From positions 3,587,001 through 3,651,000 of the forward strand of contig NZ_BLPF01000001.1 of assembly GCF_011764425.1 (NCBI RefSeq): 64,000 nucleotides of DNA. Direction: 5' to 3'. Below the pieces are notes generated by a model. It did not search any database and had not been told where the DNA came from. It saw only the letters and a program-made list of their open reading frames with translations. Source of the DNA: Phytohabitans houttuyneae. Its GTDB lineage: Bacteria > Actinomycetota > Actinomycetes > Mycobacteriales > Micromonosporaceae. A program made the position numbers and the translations under genes. Below, in pieces: positions 18,122-28,093 of the stretch (positions are counted from its first letter, which is position 1; the number at the start of each line of letters is the position of its first letter).

Positions 18122-18961
18122 GAACACGTACACCCGGGTGCCAACCTTGCCGAGCTCGTAGAAGGCGCGGGCGTCGGACGGCAGCAGGTTGACGCAGCCG
18201 TGCGAGCCGATCGACTTCGTGTGGATGTACGTCGTGGTCTCGTGGAAGCCGATGCCCCCGTTGAAGCGCTGCCAGTAGGGCAGCCACACCTCGTACGGGT
18301 TGGACCACTCCTTCAGCGCCTTGTTCTGCACCGAGTACGCCCCGGTCGGTGTCGCGAAGCCGGGCATCCCGGTGCGGGTGACCGTCGGCTTCAGCACGAC
18401 CTTGCCGCCGCGCATCGCGAACACGGTCTGGTGGGTGAGGTCGACGCAGAACGTGGTGCCCGATCCTGTCTTGCACCTGCTCGTGTCGGTCGCGGCCAGG
18501 CGCTGCGCGACATCGGCCGTGGTGGGGCCGGCGCGACCGGCGGCCGGGCTGATGCCGTACCGCTGCTGGAACTTCCTGATCGCCTTACAGTCGGCGTCCG
18601 ACTGCTTGCCGTCGACCGTGACCTCGCCGAACGTGCCCAGCTTGTCCAGCGCGACCTCCACCGCCCGCTGGCTGTCACCCTGCGGGCAGCCCGGCTTGGT
18701 GGTTTTCTTCGGCTTCGGCGCCTTTGTCGTGGTCGTCGGCGTCGGGCTCGGCGTGGCCGAGGGCGACGTGGACGGGGTCGGCACGGAAGTGGGGGACGCT
18801 GTCGGGTCGGGCGGCGCACTCGCCCCCGTAGCGCCCTGCCCCGCACTCACCGACTGGGGATCTCCCCCAGCCTGGCCAGGTTGCGACTCGAGCGCGCACG
18901 CACCGACTCCGAACAGCGCGACGACTGCAACGGCGACCAAGCGCAAGCCTTTGCCTACCAC
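18101..18961 (-). CDS. Lipoprotein L,D-transpeptidase (YkuD) with peptidoglycan-binding domain
   Basis: Cell-wall crosslinking enzyme of 286 residues. Residues 1-22 are a lipoprotein signal with lipobox GVGAC (C22), followed by a Ser/Thr/Pro-rich linker (about 45-90), a PG_binding_1 domain (about 91-155) and a YkuD catalytic domain. The motif SIGSHGCVNL places the nucleophile at C256. GTG 18961 is chosen because GGGGAGG lies 5 nt upstream. It is expected to sit on the outer face of the membrane and form 3-3 crosslinks. Confidence 0.9.
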   Translation of the reverse strand: MVGKGLRLVAVAVVALFGVGACALESQPGQAGGDPQSVSAGQGATGASAPPDPTASPTSVPTPSTSPSATPSPTPTTTTKAPKPKKTTKPGCPQGDSQRAVEVALDKLGTFGEVTVDGKQSDADCKAIRKFQQRYGISPAAGRAGPTTADVAQRLAATDTSRCKTGSGTTFCVDLTHQTVFAMRGGKVVLKPTVTRTGMPGFATPTGAYSVQNKALKEWSNPYEVWLPYWQRFNGGIGFHETTTYIHTKSIGSHGCVNLLPSDARAFYELGKVGTRVYVFGHRPGT

Positions 18962-19027
18962 GGCGCCCTCCCCAGAGCAGTTGTCGTCACGTAGACGCAC
19001 GGCCCTACCAGTCCGGTTGCGTCTGAT

Positions 19028-19065
19028 GAAGAATTTCTTCGCGACACTTTGCCAGCGCCTGGCAA
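19028..19065. promoter_or_regulatory. Two palindromes between the transpeptidase and XPB genes
   Basis: GAAGAA-T-TTCTTC (19028-19040) is a perfect 13-bp palindrome. TTGCCAG-CGC-CTGGCAA (19049-19065) is a 7-bp-arm inverted repeat. They lie in the divergent promoter region, 67-104 bp from each start codon, and look like operator sites for dimeric regulators. The regulators are not identified. Confidence 0.5.
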
Positions 19066-19131
19066 GGCGACCCCGGGCACGCACTCCACGCACCGTGCAA
19101 CACTGGAGGGTCTGTGTGGAGGAGGGCGATC

Positions 19132-20772
19132 TTGAGCAGCGGACCGTTGATCGTGCAGTCGGACAAGACCCTGCTGCTGGAGGTCGACCACCCGGACGCG
19201 CCGGCCTGCCGGATGGCGATCGCGCCATTCGCCGAGCTGGAGCGCTCGCCGGAGCACGTGCACACGTACCGGCTGACCCCGCTCGGCCTGTGGAACGCGC
19301 GGGCCGCCGGGCACGACGCCGAGGGCGTGGTCGATGCGCTGCTGCGCTTCTCCCGCTATCCGGTGCCGCACGCGCTGCTGGTCGACGTGGCCGAGACCAT
19401 GGACCGGTACGGGCGGCTCCAGCTGGTAAACCATCCGACACACGGGCTGGTGCTGCGCGGGCTCGACCGGGCGGTGCTGGTCGAGGTCGCCAAGTCCAAG
19501 AAGCTCGCCGGCATGCTCGGCGCCAAGATCGATGACGACACGCTCGTGGTGCACCCGTCCGAGCGTGGCCGGCTCAAGCAGGCGCTGCTCAAGCTCGGCT
19601 GGCCGGCCGAAGACCTCGCCGGGTACGTCGACGGCGAGGCGCACCAGATCGCGCTGGCGGAAGACGGCTGGAAGCTCCGGTCGTACCAGCAGGAGGCGGT
19701 CGACGGCTTCTGGGCCGGCGGCTCGGGCGTGGTCGTGCTCCCCTGCGGCGCGGGAAAGACGCTGGTCGGCGCCGCCGCGATGGCACAGGCCTCGGCGACA
19801 ACGCTGATCCTGGTCACCAACACCGTGGCCGGCCGCCAGTGGAAGCGCGAGCTGCTGGCCCGCACGTCGCTGACCGAGGAGGAGATCGGCGAGTACTCGG
19901 GCGAGCGCAAGGAGATCCGCCCGGTCACGATCGCCACGTACCAGGTGCTCACCACCCGCCGCAGCGGCGCGTTCACCCACCTGGACCTCTTCAACGCGCG
20001 CGACTGGGGCCTTGTCATCTACGACGAGGTGCACCTGCTGCCCGCGCCGATCTTCCGCTTCACCGCGGACCTGCAGGCCCGCCGCCGGCTCGGCCTCACC
20101 GCGACGCTGGTACGCGAGGACGGCCGCGAGGGCGACGTCTTCTCGCTGATCGGCCCGAAGCGGTACGACGCGCCGTGGAAGGACATCGAGGCGCAGGGCT
20201 GGATCGCGCCGGCCGACTGCACCGAGGTGCGGGTGACGCTCTCCGACGAGGAGCGGATGGCCTACGCCACGTCCGAGGCCGAGGAGCGGTACCGCTTCGC
20301 CGCCACCGCCCGCTCCAAGCTGCCCGTGGTGAAGGCGCTGGTCGAGCGGCACGTGGACGACCAGGTGCTGGTGATCGGGGCGTACATCGACCAGCTGCAC
20401 CAGCTCGGCGAGGCGCTGAACGCACCGATCATCCAGGGTTCGACCACCAACAAGGAGCGCGAGCGGCTCTTCGACGAGTTCCGGTCGGGACGGCTGCGCA
20501 CGCTGGTCATCTCCCGGGTCGGCAACTTCTCGATCGACCTGCCCGAGGTGGCGATCGCGGTGCAGGTGTCCGGCACGTTCGGCTCCCGCCAGGAAGAGGC
20601 GCAGCGCCTCGGTCGGGTGCTGCGCCCCAAGTCCGACGGGCGGCAGGCGCACTTCTACACGGTGGTCTCCCGGGACACGATCGACACCGAGTACGCGGCG
20701 CACCGCCAGCGGTTCCTGGCCGAGCAGGGCTACGCCTACACCATCGTCGACGCCGACGACGTGCTGGCCTGA
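19132..20772 (+). CDS. XPB-type DNA repair helicase
   Basis: Superfamily 2 3'-5' helicase of 546 residues, the bacterial homologue of XPB/Rad25. An N-terminal damage-recognition-like domain (about 1-120) precedes Walker A (CGAGKT, K209), the DEVH box, the LTATLVRE motif III region and motif VI QRLGRVLRPK. TTG 19132 is preferred because GGAGGAGG lies 6 nt upstream; GTG 19114 is an alternative. Its 3' end overlaps the convergent MFS gene by 37 bp. A partner helicase-associated protein is encoded at 14474. Confidence 0.9.
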   Translation: MSSGPLIVQSDKTLLLEVDHPDAPACRMAIAPFAELERSPEHVHTYRLTPLGLWNARAAGHDAEGVVDALLRFSRYPVPHALLVDVAETMDRYGRLQLVNHPTHGLVLRGLDRAVLVEVAKSKKLAGMLGAKIDDDTLVVHPSERGRLKQALLKLGWPAEDLAGYVDGEAHQIALAEDGWKLRSYQQEAVDGFWAGGSGVVVLPCGAGKTLVGAAAMAQASATTLILVTNTVAGRQWKRELLARTSLTEEEIGEYSGERKEIRPVTIATYQVLTTRRSGAFTHLDLFNARDWGLVIYDEVHLLPAPIFRFTADLQARRRLGLTATLVREDGREGDVFSLIGPKRYDAPWKDIEAQGWIAPADCTEVRVTLSDEERMAYATSEAEERYRFAATARSKLPVVKALVERHVDDQVLVIGAYIDQLHQLGEALNAPIIQGSTTNKERERLFDEFRSGRLRTLVISRVGNFSIDLPEVAIAVQVSGTFGSRQEEAQRLGRVLRPKSDGRQAHFYTVVSRDTIDTEYAAHRQRFLAEQGYAYTIVDADDVLA

Positions 20773-22187
20773 GGCTGGAGCGGCGCCGCTGCGGCCGCCG
20801 GCGGGGTCCGGCGGTTTTCCGGTATGACGAGCGCGAGCAGCACGGCGCCGGCGAGCACCACCGCACCGACGATCTGGCCGGCGCGCATGCCGTCGACGAA
20901 GTCCTGCCCGCTGGCGTAGCCGCCGACGGCCGAGAAGACCGCGCCCAGCACCGCGATGCCGAGCACCGTGCCGAGCTGGCGCATCGCGTTGGACGCGCCC
21001 GAGGCGACGCCCTCCATGCCGCGCGGCGCGAAGTCCATCACGGCCCTCGCCATCGGCGCGAAGAACAGCCCCATGCCGACACCGGCCAGGATGAACGGCG
21101 GCACGAGCTCGCCGTACGGCACGTCGGGTGAGGTGACAACGGCCAGCCAGGCGATCCCGACGGCCTGGAAGGCGAGCGCGAGCGCCAGCACCCGGCGCAC
21201 GCCGATGCGGTCGGCGAGCGCGCCGGAGAAGGGGGCGACGAGGGCCGGCGCCGCGGTCCACGGCAGCGTGCGCAGGCCGGCCTCCAGCGGCGAGTACCCC
21301 TGGACGGTCTGCAGGAACTGCGCGCCGAGGAAGACCGCGCCGAACATGCCGAAGGCCATCACGAAGCCGACCGCGTTCGCCACGCTGAAGCCGCGGCTGC
21401 GAAAGAGCGGGAGGGGCAGCATCGGGTACCGGGCGCGGGCCTGCCAGGCGAGGAAGGCGACCACGACCACACCGCCGCCGGCCAGCCCGGCGAGCACGGG
21501 GCCGCTCGTCCAGCCGTGGCTGCCGCCGCGGACCAGGCCGAAGACGACGCCGAAGAGGCCGGCGGTGGCGAGCACGACACCGACCAGGTCGAGGCGGCCG
21601 GCGCCGCCGCGGCTCTCCCGTACGGCGGCGATGAGCGGGAGCAGGATCAGGCCGATCGGCACGTTGATCCAGAAGATCCACTGCCACGACGCGGAGTCCA
21701 CGACCGCTCCGCCGATCACCGGGCCGAGCGCGACGCCGAGCCCGCTCATCGCGCCCCAGATGCCGAACGCGGCACCCCGCCGCTGTGGCGGTACCGCGTC
21801 GGCCAGCAGCGTGAGGCTGAGCGGCGCGATGATCGCGCCGCCGACGCCCTGTACCGCGCGGGCCGCGATCAGCGTCTCGATGTCCGGCGAGAGGGCGGCG
21901 AGCGCCGATGCGGCCGTGAAGATCACCAAGCCGATCGCGAACACCTTGCGCCGGCCGAAGCGGTCGCCGAGCGCGGCGCCGGTGAGCAGGAGCACGGCGA
22001 ACGTGAGCGTGTACGCGTTGACCGTCCACTCCAGGCCCTCGAGCCCGGTGCCGAGGTCGACGCGGATGACCGGCAGCGCGTTGGTGACGATGAGGTTGTC
22101 CATCGCGACCATGAACGTGGCGACACCGGTGACGACGAACGTCCAGAGCAGCTTGCCTAGTGATTGGTCACTAACTTCTTTTCCCAC
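20736..22187 (-). CDS. DHA2-family MFS drug exporter
   Basis: Proton-driven exporter of 483 residues with 14 predicted membrane segments (EmrB/QacA group). Motif A is GDRFGRRKVFAIG and motif C is the glycine-rich GLGVALGPVIGG. GTG 22187 has GGGGAT upstream. A TetR gene precedes it by 35 bp on the same strand, and a probable TetR operator lies within its first codons, so the pair is a typical regulated efflux unit. The substrate is unknown. Confidence 0.87.
   Translation of the reverse strand: MGKEVSDQSLGKLLWTFVVTGVATFMVAMDNLIVTNALPVIRVDLGTGLEGLEWTVNAYTLTFAVLLLTGAALGDRFGRRKVFAIGLVIFTAASALAALSPDIETLIAARAVQGVGGAIIAPLSLTLLADAVPPQRRGAAFGIWGAMSGLGVALGPVIGGAVVDSASWQWIFWINVPIGLILLPLIAAVRESRGGAGRLDLVGVVLATAGLFGVVFGLVRGGSHGWTSGPVLAGLAGGGVVVVAFLAWQARARYPMLPLPLFRSRGFSVANAVGFVMAFGMFGAVFLGAQFLQTVQGYSPLEAGLRTLPWTAAPALVAPFSGALADRIGVRRVLALALAFQAVGIAWLAVVTSPDVPYGELVPPFILAGVGMGLFFAPMARAVMDFAPRGMEGVASGASNAMRQLGTVLGIAVLGAVFSAVGGYASGQDFVDGMRAGQIVGAVVLAGAVLLALVIPENRRTPPAAAAAPLQPQASTSSASTMV
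22156..22177. promoter_or_regulatory. Probable TetR operator O2, inside the exporter's first codons
   Basis: TAGTGA-TTGG-TCACTA (22158-22173) is a perfect 6-bp-arm palindrome. With flanks it shares GTCACTAACTT (22167-22177) with GTCACTTACTT in O1 (22790-22800), 10 of 11 bases. Confidence 0.6.
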
Positions 22188-22222
22188 GATTCGATCCCCA
22201 TTCGATGTGAGGTGGCAGTCGC

Positions 22223-22774
22223 TCAGACAGAAGGGTCGGAGAGGCCGGTGAGCGCCTCGCCGAGCTGCTCGCGGACCCTGGGCAGGTCCATCGCGGCCAT
22301 GACGTTGAGCAGCATGCCCGCCGCCATGAACTGCATGACCCGCTGGTCGTCCTCGCCGGACAGGCGCATGACCTGGCGCCACAGCCCGCTGACCCGCTCC
22401 CGGGCGAGCTGGCGGATGTCCTCGTCGTCGCAGGCGGCGGCCCACATCTGCAGCTGCATCTGGAGCGTCGCCTTGTCGTCGAGCAGCGACTTGTACGACC
22501 GGCCCATCTCCTTGAGCGCTTCCTCGCCGGTCAGCCCCTCCGCGACCTCCTCGAAGAGGGCCTGGACGCGGTCGAAGCAGTCGTTGACCGTGGCGAGGAA
22601 CATCGCCTTCTTGGTCGGAAAGAGCCGGAACAGGTAAGGCTGGGACACGCCGACCCGGCGGGCGATGGCCTCGGTGGAGGCACCGCTGAACCCGCTCAGG
22701 CCGAACTCCTCACGGGCGACGCGGAGAACGGCCACGCGCCGCTCGTCCGCGCTCATCCGCGTGCCGGCACCCAT
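22223..22774 (-). CDS. TetR family regulator of the efflux pair
   Basis: A 183-residue repressor. The N-terminal helix-turn-helix spans about residues 25-55 (ASTEAIARRVGVSQPYLFRLF), followed by an all-helical ligand domain. ATG 22774 lies 6 nt after TAACTT on the minus strand and lacks a Shine-Dalgarno sequence, so it is probably leaderless. That hexamer sits inside operator O1, implying autorepression. It begins 20 nt after the LigD polymerase gene, so read-through from the NHEJ genes is possible. Confidence 0.9.
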   Translation of the reverse strand: MGAGTRMSADERRVAVLRVAREEFGLSGFSGASTEAIARRVGVSQPYLFRLFPTKKAMFLATVNDCFDRVQALFEEVAEGLTGEEALKEMGRSYKSLLDDKATLQMQLQMWAAACDDEDIRQLARERVSGLWRQVMRLSGEDDQRVMQFMAAGMLLNVMAAMDLPRVREQLGEALTGLSDPSV

Positions 22775-22777
22775 GCG

Positions 22778-22799
22778 AGTAAGTTAGCAGTCACTTACT
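22778..22799. promoter_or_regulatory. Probable TetR operator O1 over its own promoter
   Basis: AGTAAGT (22778-22784) and ACTTACT (22793-22799) form an inverted repeat with an 8-nt spacer. It covers the -10 of tetR and also the stop codon of the restored LigD polymerase frame. Confidence 0.65.
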
Positions 22800-23693
22800 T
22801 GGTGGGCAACGACGGCCCGGGTGTGAGCAGCGCCTCAAGCAGGTCGCCGTACTCCTCCACCCGCTCCAGCACCTCCTCGGGGTGAACGCCCGCGCGGCGC
22901 CCGCCTCCACCTCCTCCCAGGTCAGCGGCGTGGAGACGGTGGGCGTGGCCTGGGCGCGCAGCGAGTACGGCGCGACCGTCGTCTTGGCGGCGCTGTTTTG
23001 GCTCCAGTCGATGAAGACCTTGCCCGGCCGCAGCCGCTTGGTCATCTTCGACGTGATCGTCCTCGGGCTGGCCCGCTCCAGCTCCTCGGCGATCCGGTGC
23101 GCGTACGCCGAGACCTCCTCGGCCGGCTGGTCACCCGCGATCGGGCAGCTGAGCTGCATGCCCTTCTTGCCTGAGGTCTTCGGCAGGGCGGTCAACCCGT
23201 CCTCGGCCAGCCGGTCGCGCATCAGCACCGCCACCGCGCAGCACTCGCGCAGCCCGGCCGGCGCGCCCGGGTCGAGGTCGACCACCATCAGGTCGGGGTG
23301 CTCGCCGATCCGCCACTGCGGGGTGTGCAGCTCCAGCGCGGCGAGGTTGGCCAGCCACACCAGCGTCGGCAGGTCGTCGGCGACCACGTAGTCGATCGTC
23401 TCGCGGTCCTTTGTCGACCCGGGCACCGGCAGCGTCTCGACACGCACCCAGTCCGGGGTACCGCCGGGCTTGTTCTTCTCGAAGAACGACTGACCATTGA
23501 CCCCGTTGGGGAAGCGGATCCGGGTCAGTGCCCGGTCGCGCAGGTGCGGGAGCAGCACGGACGCGACCTGCGTGTAGTAGTTGATGATCTCGCCTTTGGT
23601 GAAGCCGGCGGCCGGATAGAGCACCTTGTCCAGGTTGGACAGCTCCAGCGACTGGCCGTCGACCTCTACCCGGATCCGCTGCTCCTTAGGCAT
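22795..23693 (-). CDS. ligD: LigD-type NHEJ polymerase domain protein (3' frameshift)
   Basis: Stand-alone polymerase/primase domain of bacterial NHEJ, which fills and extends DNA ends with Ku and ligase. The DxD catalytic pair is D139/D141 in VVDLDPG; TSGKKGMQLSCP and the final conserved TWEEVEAG segment are present. ATG 23693 has AGGAG-like sequence upstream. Near the end the given frame derails at the GGGG run 22879-22882; one added base restores FTPEEVLERVEEYGDLLEAL and a TAA at 22797-22795, 299 residues. Unrepaired, the frame runs on to 22791 with a scrambled tail of about 32 residues. Confidence 0.88.
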
Positions 23694-23694
23694 T

Positions 23695-23841
23695 GCTCAC
23701 CACGCTCCGTCGCTCGGCGCTCGTCCGCCGTCGTGGTCCATGCCCGTAGCCTCACGACTCCCGCTCACGCTCACCACGCTCCGTCGCTCGGCGCTCGTCC
23801 GCCGTCGTGGTCCATGCCCGTAGCCTCACGACTCCCGCTCA
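23695..23841. repeat. 74-bp perfect tandem duplication
   Basis: The unit at 23695-23768 recurs from 23769, identical for 73 bp. It begins GCTCACCACGCTCCGTCGCT and includes the last five codons and stop of the LigD ligase gene plus its 3' flank. The duplication separates the two LigD genes. Each unit also holds ACCACG/CGTGGT arms that could pair. Confidence 0.9.
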
Positions 23842-24788
23842 TCGTCAACGTCCTCCGGTCGCATATCAGGACGCAGCCGCAGAAACCGCGGGAAGCGCAG
23901 TCTCCCGTCCGGCGTGCGCTGGCCGTACTTCACCTCCACCACGATCTCCGGTCTTACCCAGTTCGCGCCACGGGCATCTTCACGCGGAATGTCACTGCCG
24001 AACGGCGACTGCGCGTCCCGCCGCGGCTCCAGCACGCTGAGCAGCGCGCGTTCGGCGGCCGCGCCGATACCGCCGCCGACCCGGCCGCGGAACATCAGCC
24101 GCCCGTCCGGTCCTGGCACGCCGACCAGCAGCCCACCGATCTTGCGAGCGCCCGGCCGCCACCCGCCGATCACGAACTCGGCGGTGAACTCCGCCTTGAC
24201 CTTGACCCAGTCGCCGGTGCGGACACCCGGCCGGTAGATCGAGTCGACGCGCTTGGCGACCAGGCCCTCGAGCTGGTTTTCCTTCGCCGCGGCGTAGGTG
24301 GCGGGGCCGTCGGAGAAGCTCGGCGGCACCGCCCAGCGCGGCCCGGCCAGCGCCAGCGACTCCAGTGCCGCCCGCCGCTCGGTGTACGGCCAGCCGGTCA
24401 GGTCGGCGCCGCGCAGCCGCAGCAGGTCGAAGATCATGTACGTCACCGGGATGCTCGCCGCCAGCCGCGCCGCCCGCGGCTTCTCGCGTACGTGCATCCG
24501 CTCGGCGAGCATCGTGAAGCTCGGCCGCCCCGCCTCGTCGAGCAGCACCACCTCGCCGTCGAGCACCGCGTCGTCGAGGGTGGCGCCGAGGCGGGCCAGC
24601 TCGGGGTACGCGAGAGTGATCTCCGCACCCGACCGCGCCCACATCCGCGAGGCACCTTGAGTGATTTGGGTGATCGCGCGTACGCCGTCCCATTTGAACT
24701 CATACGCCCACCCGGAACCGGCTGGAAGCCGCTCCCCGGTGGTCGCGAGCATGGGTTTCAGCGGCGCACCAGCCACGAAACCCACCAT
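23826..24788 (-). CDS. ligD: LigD-type ATP-dependent DNA ligase domain protein
   Basis: Stand-alone ATP-dependent ligase of 320 residues for NHEJ. The adenylated lysine is K32 in YEFKWDG; motif III and IV regions (LDGEVVLLD, LEGLVAKR) and the motif V WVKVK are visible, followed by an OB-fold domain ending around GRLRFPRFLRLRPDM. ATG 24788 is chosen over an upstream in-frame start because it begins MVGFVAGAPLKPMLAT, the usual ligase N terminus. It is divergent from ku across 116 bp. Polymerase and ligase lie on separate genes here and the LigD nuclease domain is absent from the window. Confidence 0.9.
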   Translation of the reverse strand: MVGFVAGAPLKPMLATTGERLPAGSGWAYEFKWDGVRAITQITQGASRMWARSGAEITLAYPELARLGATLDDAVLDGEVVLLDEAGRPSFTMLAERMHVREKPRAARLAASIPVTYMIFDLLRLRGADLTGWPYTERRAALESLALAGPRWAVPPSFSDGPATYAAAKENQLEGLVAKRVDSIYRPGVRTGDWVKVKAEFTAEFVIGGWRPGARKIGGLLVGVPGPDGRLMFRGRVGGGIGAAAERALLSVLEPRRDAQSPFGSDIPREDARGANWVRPEIVVEVKYGQRTPDGRLRFPRFLRLRPDMRPEDVDDERES

Positions 24789-24904
24789 AGATCCACTCTG
24801 AAGCCCTCGCGTCCCGTTCTTTGCGGTGCGATCCTGGTGTGACCGGGCTGTTGCAGTGGACGCAGCGGGGGTTCCGGACACGTCAGCTGATAGGGAGCCG
24901 GTCA

Positions 24905-25885
24905 ATGCGCGCGATTTGGAAGGGTGCGGTCTCGTTCGGCCTCGTGTCGATCGCCGTCAAGCTTTACTCGGCGACCGAGGAGAAGGATATCCGTTTTCAC
25001 CAGGTTCATCGGGAAGACGGCGGACGCATCCGGTACAAGCGCACTTGCTCGATCTGCGGTGAGGAAGTCACCTACGACGACATCGCCAAGGGGTACGACA
25101 TCGGCGGTGGCGAGATGGTCATCCTGACCGACGAAGACTTCGCCGACCTGCCGCTGAGCACCTCGCACGCCATCGACGTGCTGGAGTTCGTGCCGGCCGA
25201 GCAGGTCGACCCGATCCTGTACAACAAGGCGTACTTCATGGAGCCAGAGGGCGCGGCCACCAAGCCGTACGTGCTGCTGCGCGACGCCCTCTCCGACGCC
25301 GACCGGGTCGCGATCGTCAAGGTGGCGCTGCGGCAGCGCGAGCAGCTCGCCACGCTGCGGGTGCGCGAGGGCGTGCTGCTGCTCAACACGATGCTGTGGC
25401 CGGACGAGATCCGGAAGCCGGACTTCAACTTCCTCGACGAGGACATCGAGGTGCGCCCGCCGGAGCTGGCCATGGCCGGCTCACTGATCGACTCGATGGC
25501 CGGCGAGTTCGACCCGGAGGACTACACCGACAACTACCGCGAGGCGCTCCAGGAGGTCATCGACGCCAAGGTCGAGGGCCGCGAGGTCGTGCAGCCGGAG
25601 GAGGTCGAGGAGGCCCCGGCCGCCGCGGTCGACCTGATGGCCGCGCTGAAGGCGTCGGTGGAGCGGGCCCGGGCGGCACGCGGCGAGGAGGGCGAGCCCA
25701 CGCCGATCTCGTCGGCGCGGTCGGCCAAGAAGGCGGAGCCGGCGAAGAAGGCCCCCGCCAAGAAGGCCGAGCCGGCCAAGAAGACGGCCGCGAAGAAGGC
25801 GGAGCCCGCCAAGAAGGCAGCGGAGAAGAAGGCCCCGGCCAAGAAGGCTCCCGCCAAGAAGGCCACGGCCCGCAAGTCCGCCTGA
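24905..25885 (+). CDS. ku: Non-homologous end joining protein Ku
   Basis: Homodimeric ring protein that binds DNA ends and recruits LigD. The core (residues 1-about 260) starts MRAIWKGAVSFGLVSIAVKL and includes the YNKAYFMEPE segment. The C-terminal 55 residues are a Lys/Ala/Pro low-complexity tail of KKAEPAKKAP-type repeats, as in other actinobacterial Ku proteins, likely to aid DNA binding. ATG 24905 follows GGGAG by 7 nt. It is divergent from the ligase gene, and with the LigD genes forms a complete two-part NHEJ set. Confidence 0.95.
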   Translation: MRAIWKGAVSFGLVSIAVKLYSATEEKDIRFHQVHREDGGRIRYKRTCSICGEEVTYDDIAKGYDIGGGEMVILTDEDFADLPLSTSHAIDVLEFVPAEQVDPILYNKAYFMEPEGAATKPYVLLRDALSDADRVAIVKVALRQREQLATLRVREGVLLLNTMLWPDEIRKPDFNFLDEDIEVRPPELAMAGSLIDSMAGEFDPEDYTDNYREALQEVIDAKVEGREVVQPEEVEEAPAAAVDLMAALKASVERARAARGEEGEPTPISSARSAKKAEPAKKAPAKKAEPAKKTAAKKAEPAKKAAEKKAPAKKAPAKKATARKSA

Positions 25886-25888
25886 CCG

Positions 25889-27520
<1,632 letters not shown>

Positions 27521-27591
27521 GGTTCCGAATGTAGTGTCCTGGATCACACCAACGGAAGAGATCGGGGCGGCCTCGCCCTAGGATCGGGTGA
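27521..27591. promoter_or_regulatory. Divergent leaderless promoters of the acyl-CoA ligase and Nudix genes
   Basis: On the minus strand TACATT (27533-27528) lies 7 nt before ATG 27520. On the plus strand TAGGAT (27579-27584) lies 7 nt before GTG 27592. Neither gene has a Shine-Dalgarno sequence. The two promoters are about 45 bp apart and could share control. Confidence 0.6.
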
Positions 27592-28086
27592 GTGGCGAGC
27601 ATTCCATGGGCGGAGTCGTACCTCGGCCAGTTGCGCGCGATTGCCGGCGACCGCACCCTGCTGTTCGTCGGCGCCCGCGCGATCGTGTTCGACGACGCGG
27701 GCCGCGTGCTGCTGATCAGGCGGCGTGACAACGGCATCTGGGCGGTGCCGGCCGGCGCCATGGAGCTGGGCGAGTCGATCGCCGAGTGCGCGGTGCGCGA
27801 GGTGTACGAGGAGACCGGCCTGCGCGCGGCCGAGGTGACGCCGTTCGCGTTCTACACCGGCCCGGCGTACACGTTCACGAACATGTACGCGGACACCTAC
27901 CAGCTCTTCGTGACCGCCTTCCGGGTCGAGCGGTGGGCCGGCCAGCTGGCGCGGGTGACCGACGAGACCATCGACGCGGGCTGGTACCACCCGGACGAGA
28001 TGCCTCCGACGCTCTCGCGCAGCGTGTTCGAGACGCTGGCCGACCTCGCCGCGTTCGAACGCACGGGACAGATGGTGCTGAAGTAG
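27592..28086 (+). CDS. Nudix hydrolase
   Basis: A 164-residue phosphohydrolase. The Nudix box spans residues 55-77 with G55, E61 and the REVYEE core at 69-74, so the metal-binding residues are intact. The IRRRDNGIWAVPAG segment before it is typical of MutT-like enzymes. Substrate is unknown. It starts with GTG on a probable leaderless transcript and converges on the DHA2 exporter gene. Confidence 0.9.
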   Translation: MASIPWAESYLGQLRAIAGDRTLLFVGARAIVFDDAGRVLLIRRRDNGIWAVPAGAMELGESIAECAVREVYEETGLRAAEVTPFAFYTGPAYTFTNMYADTYQLFVTAFRVERWAGQLARVTDETIDAGWYHPDEMPPTLSRSVFETLADLAAFERTGQMVLK

Positions 28087-28093
28087 CGCTAGA

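Noticed and set aside
25711-25880. Lys/Ala repeats in Ku, similar to those in TopA (45940-46140), as a mobile repeat
   Set aside because: Both are coding low-complexity tails common to these proteins in actinobacteria; the similarity reflects composition.
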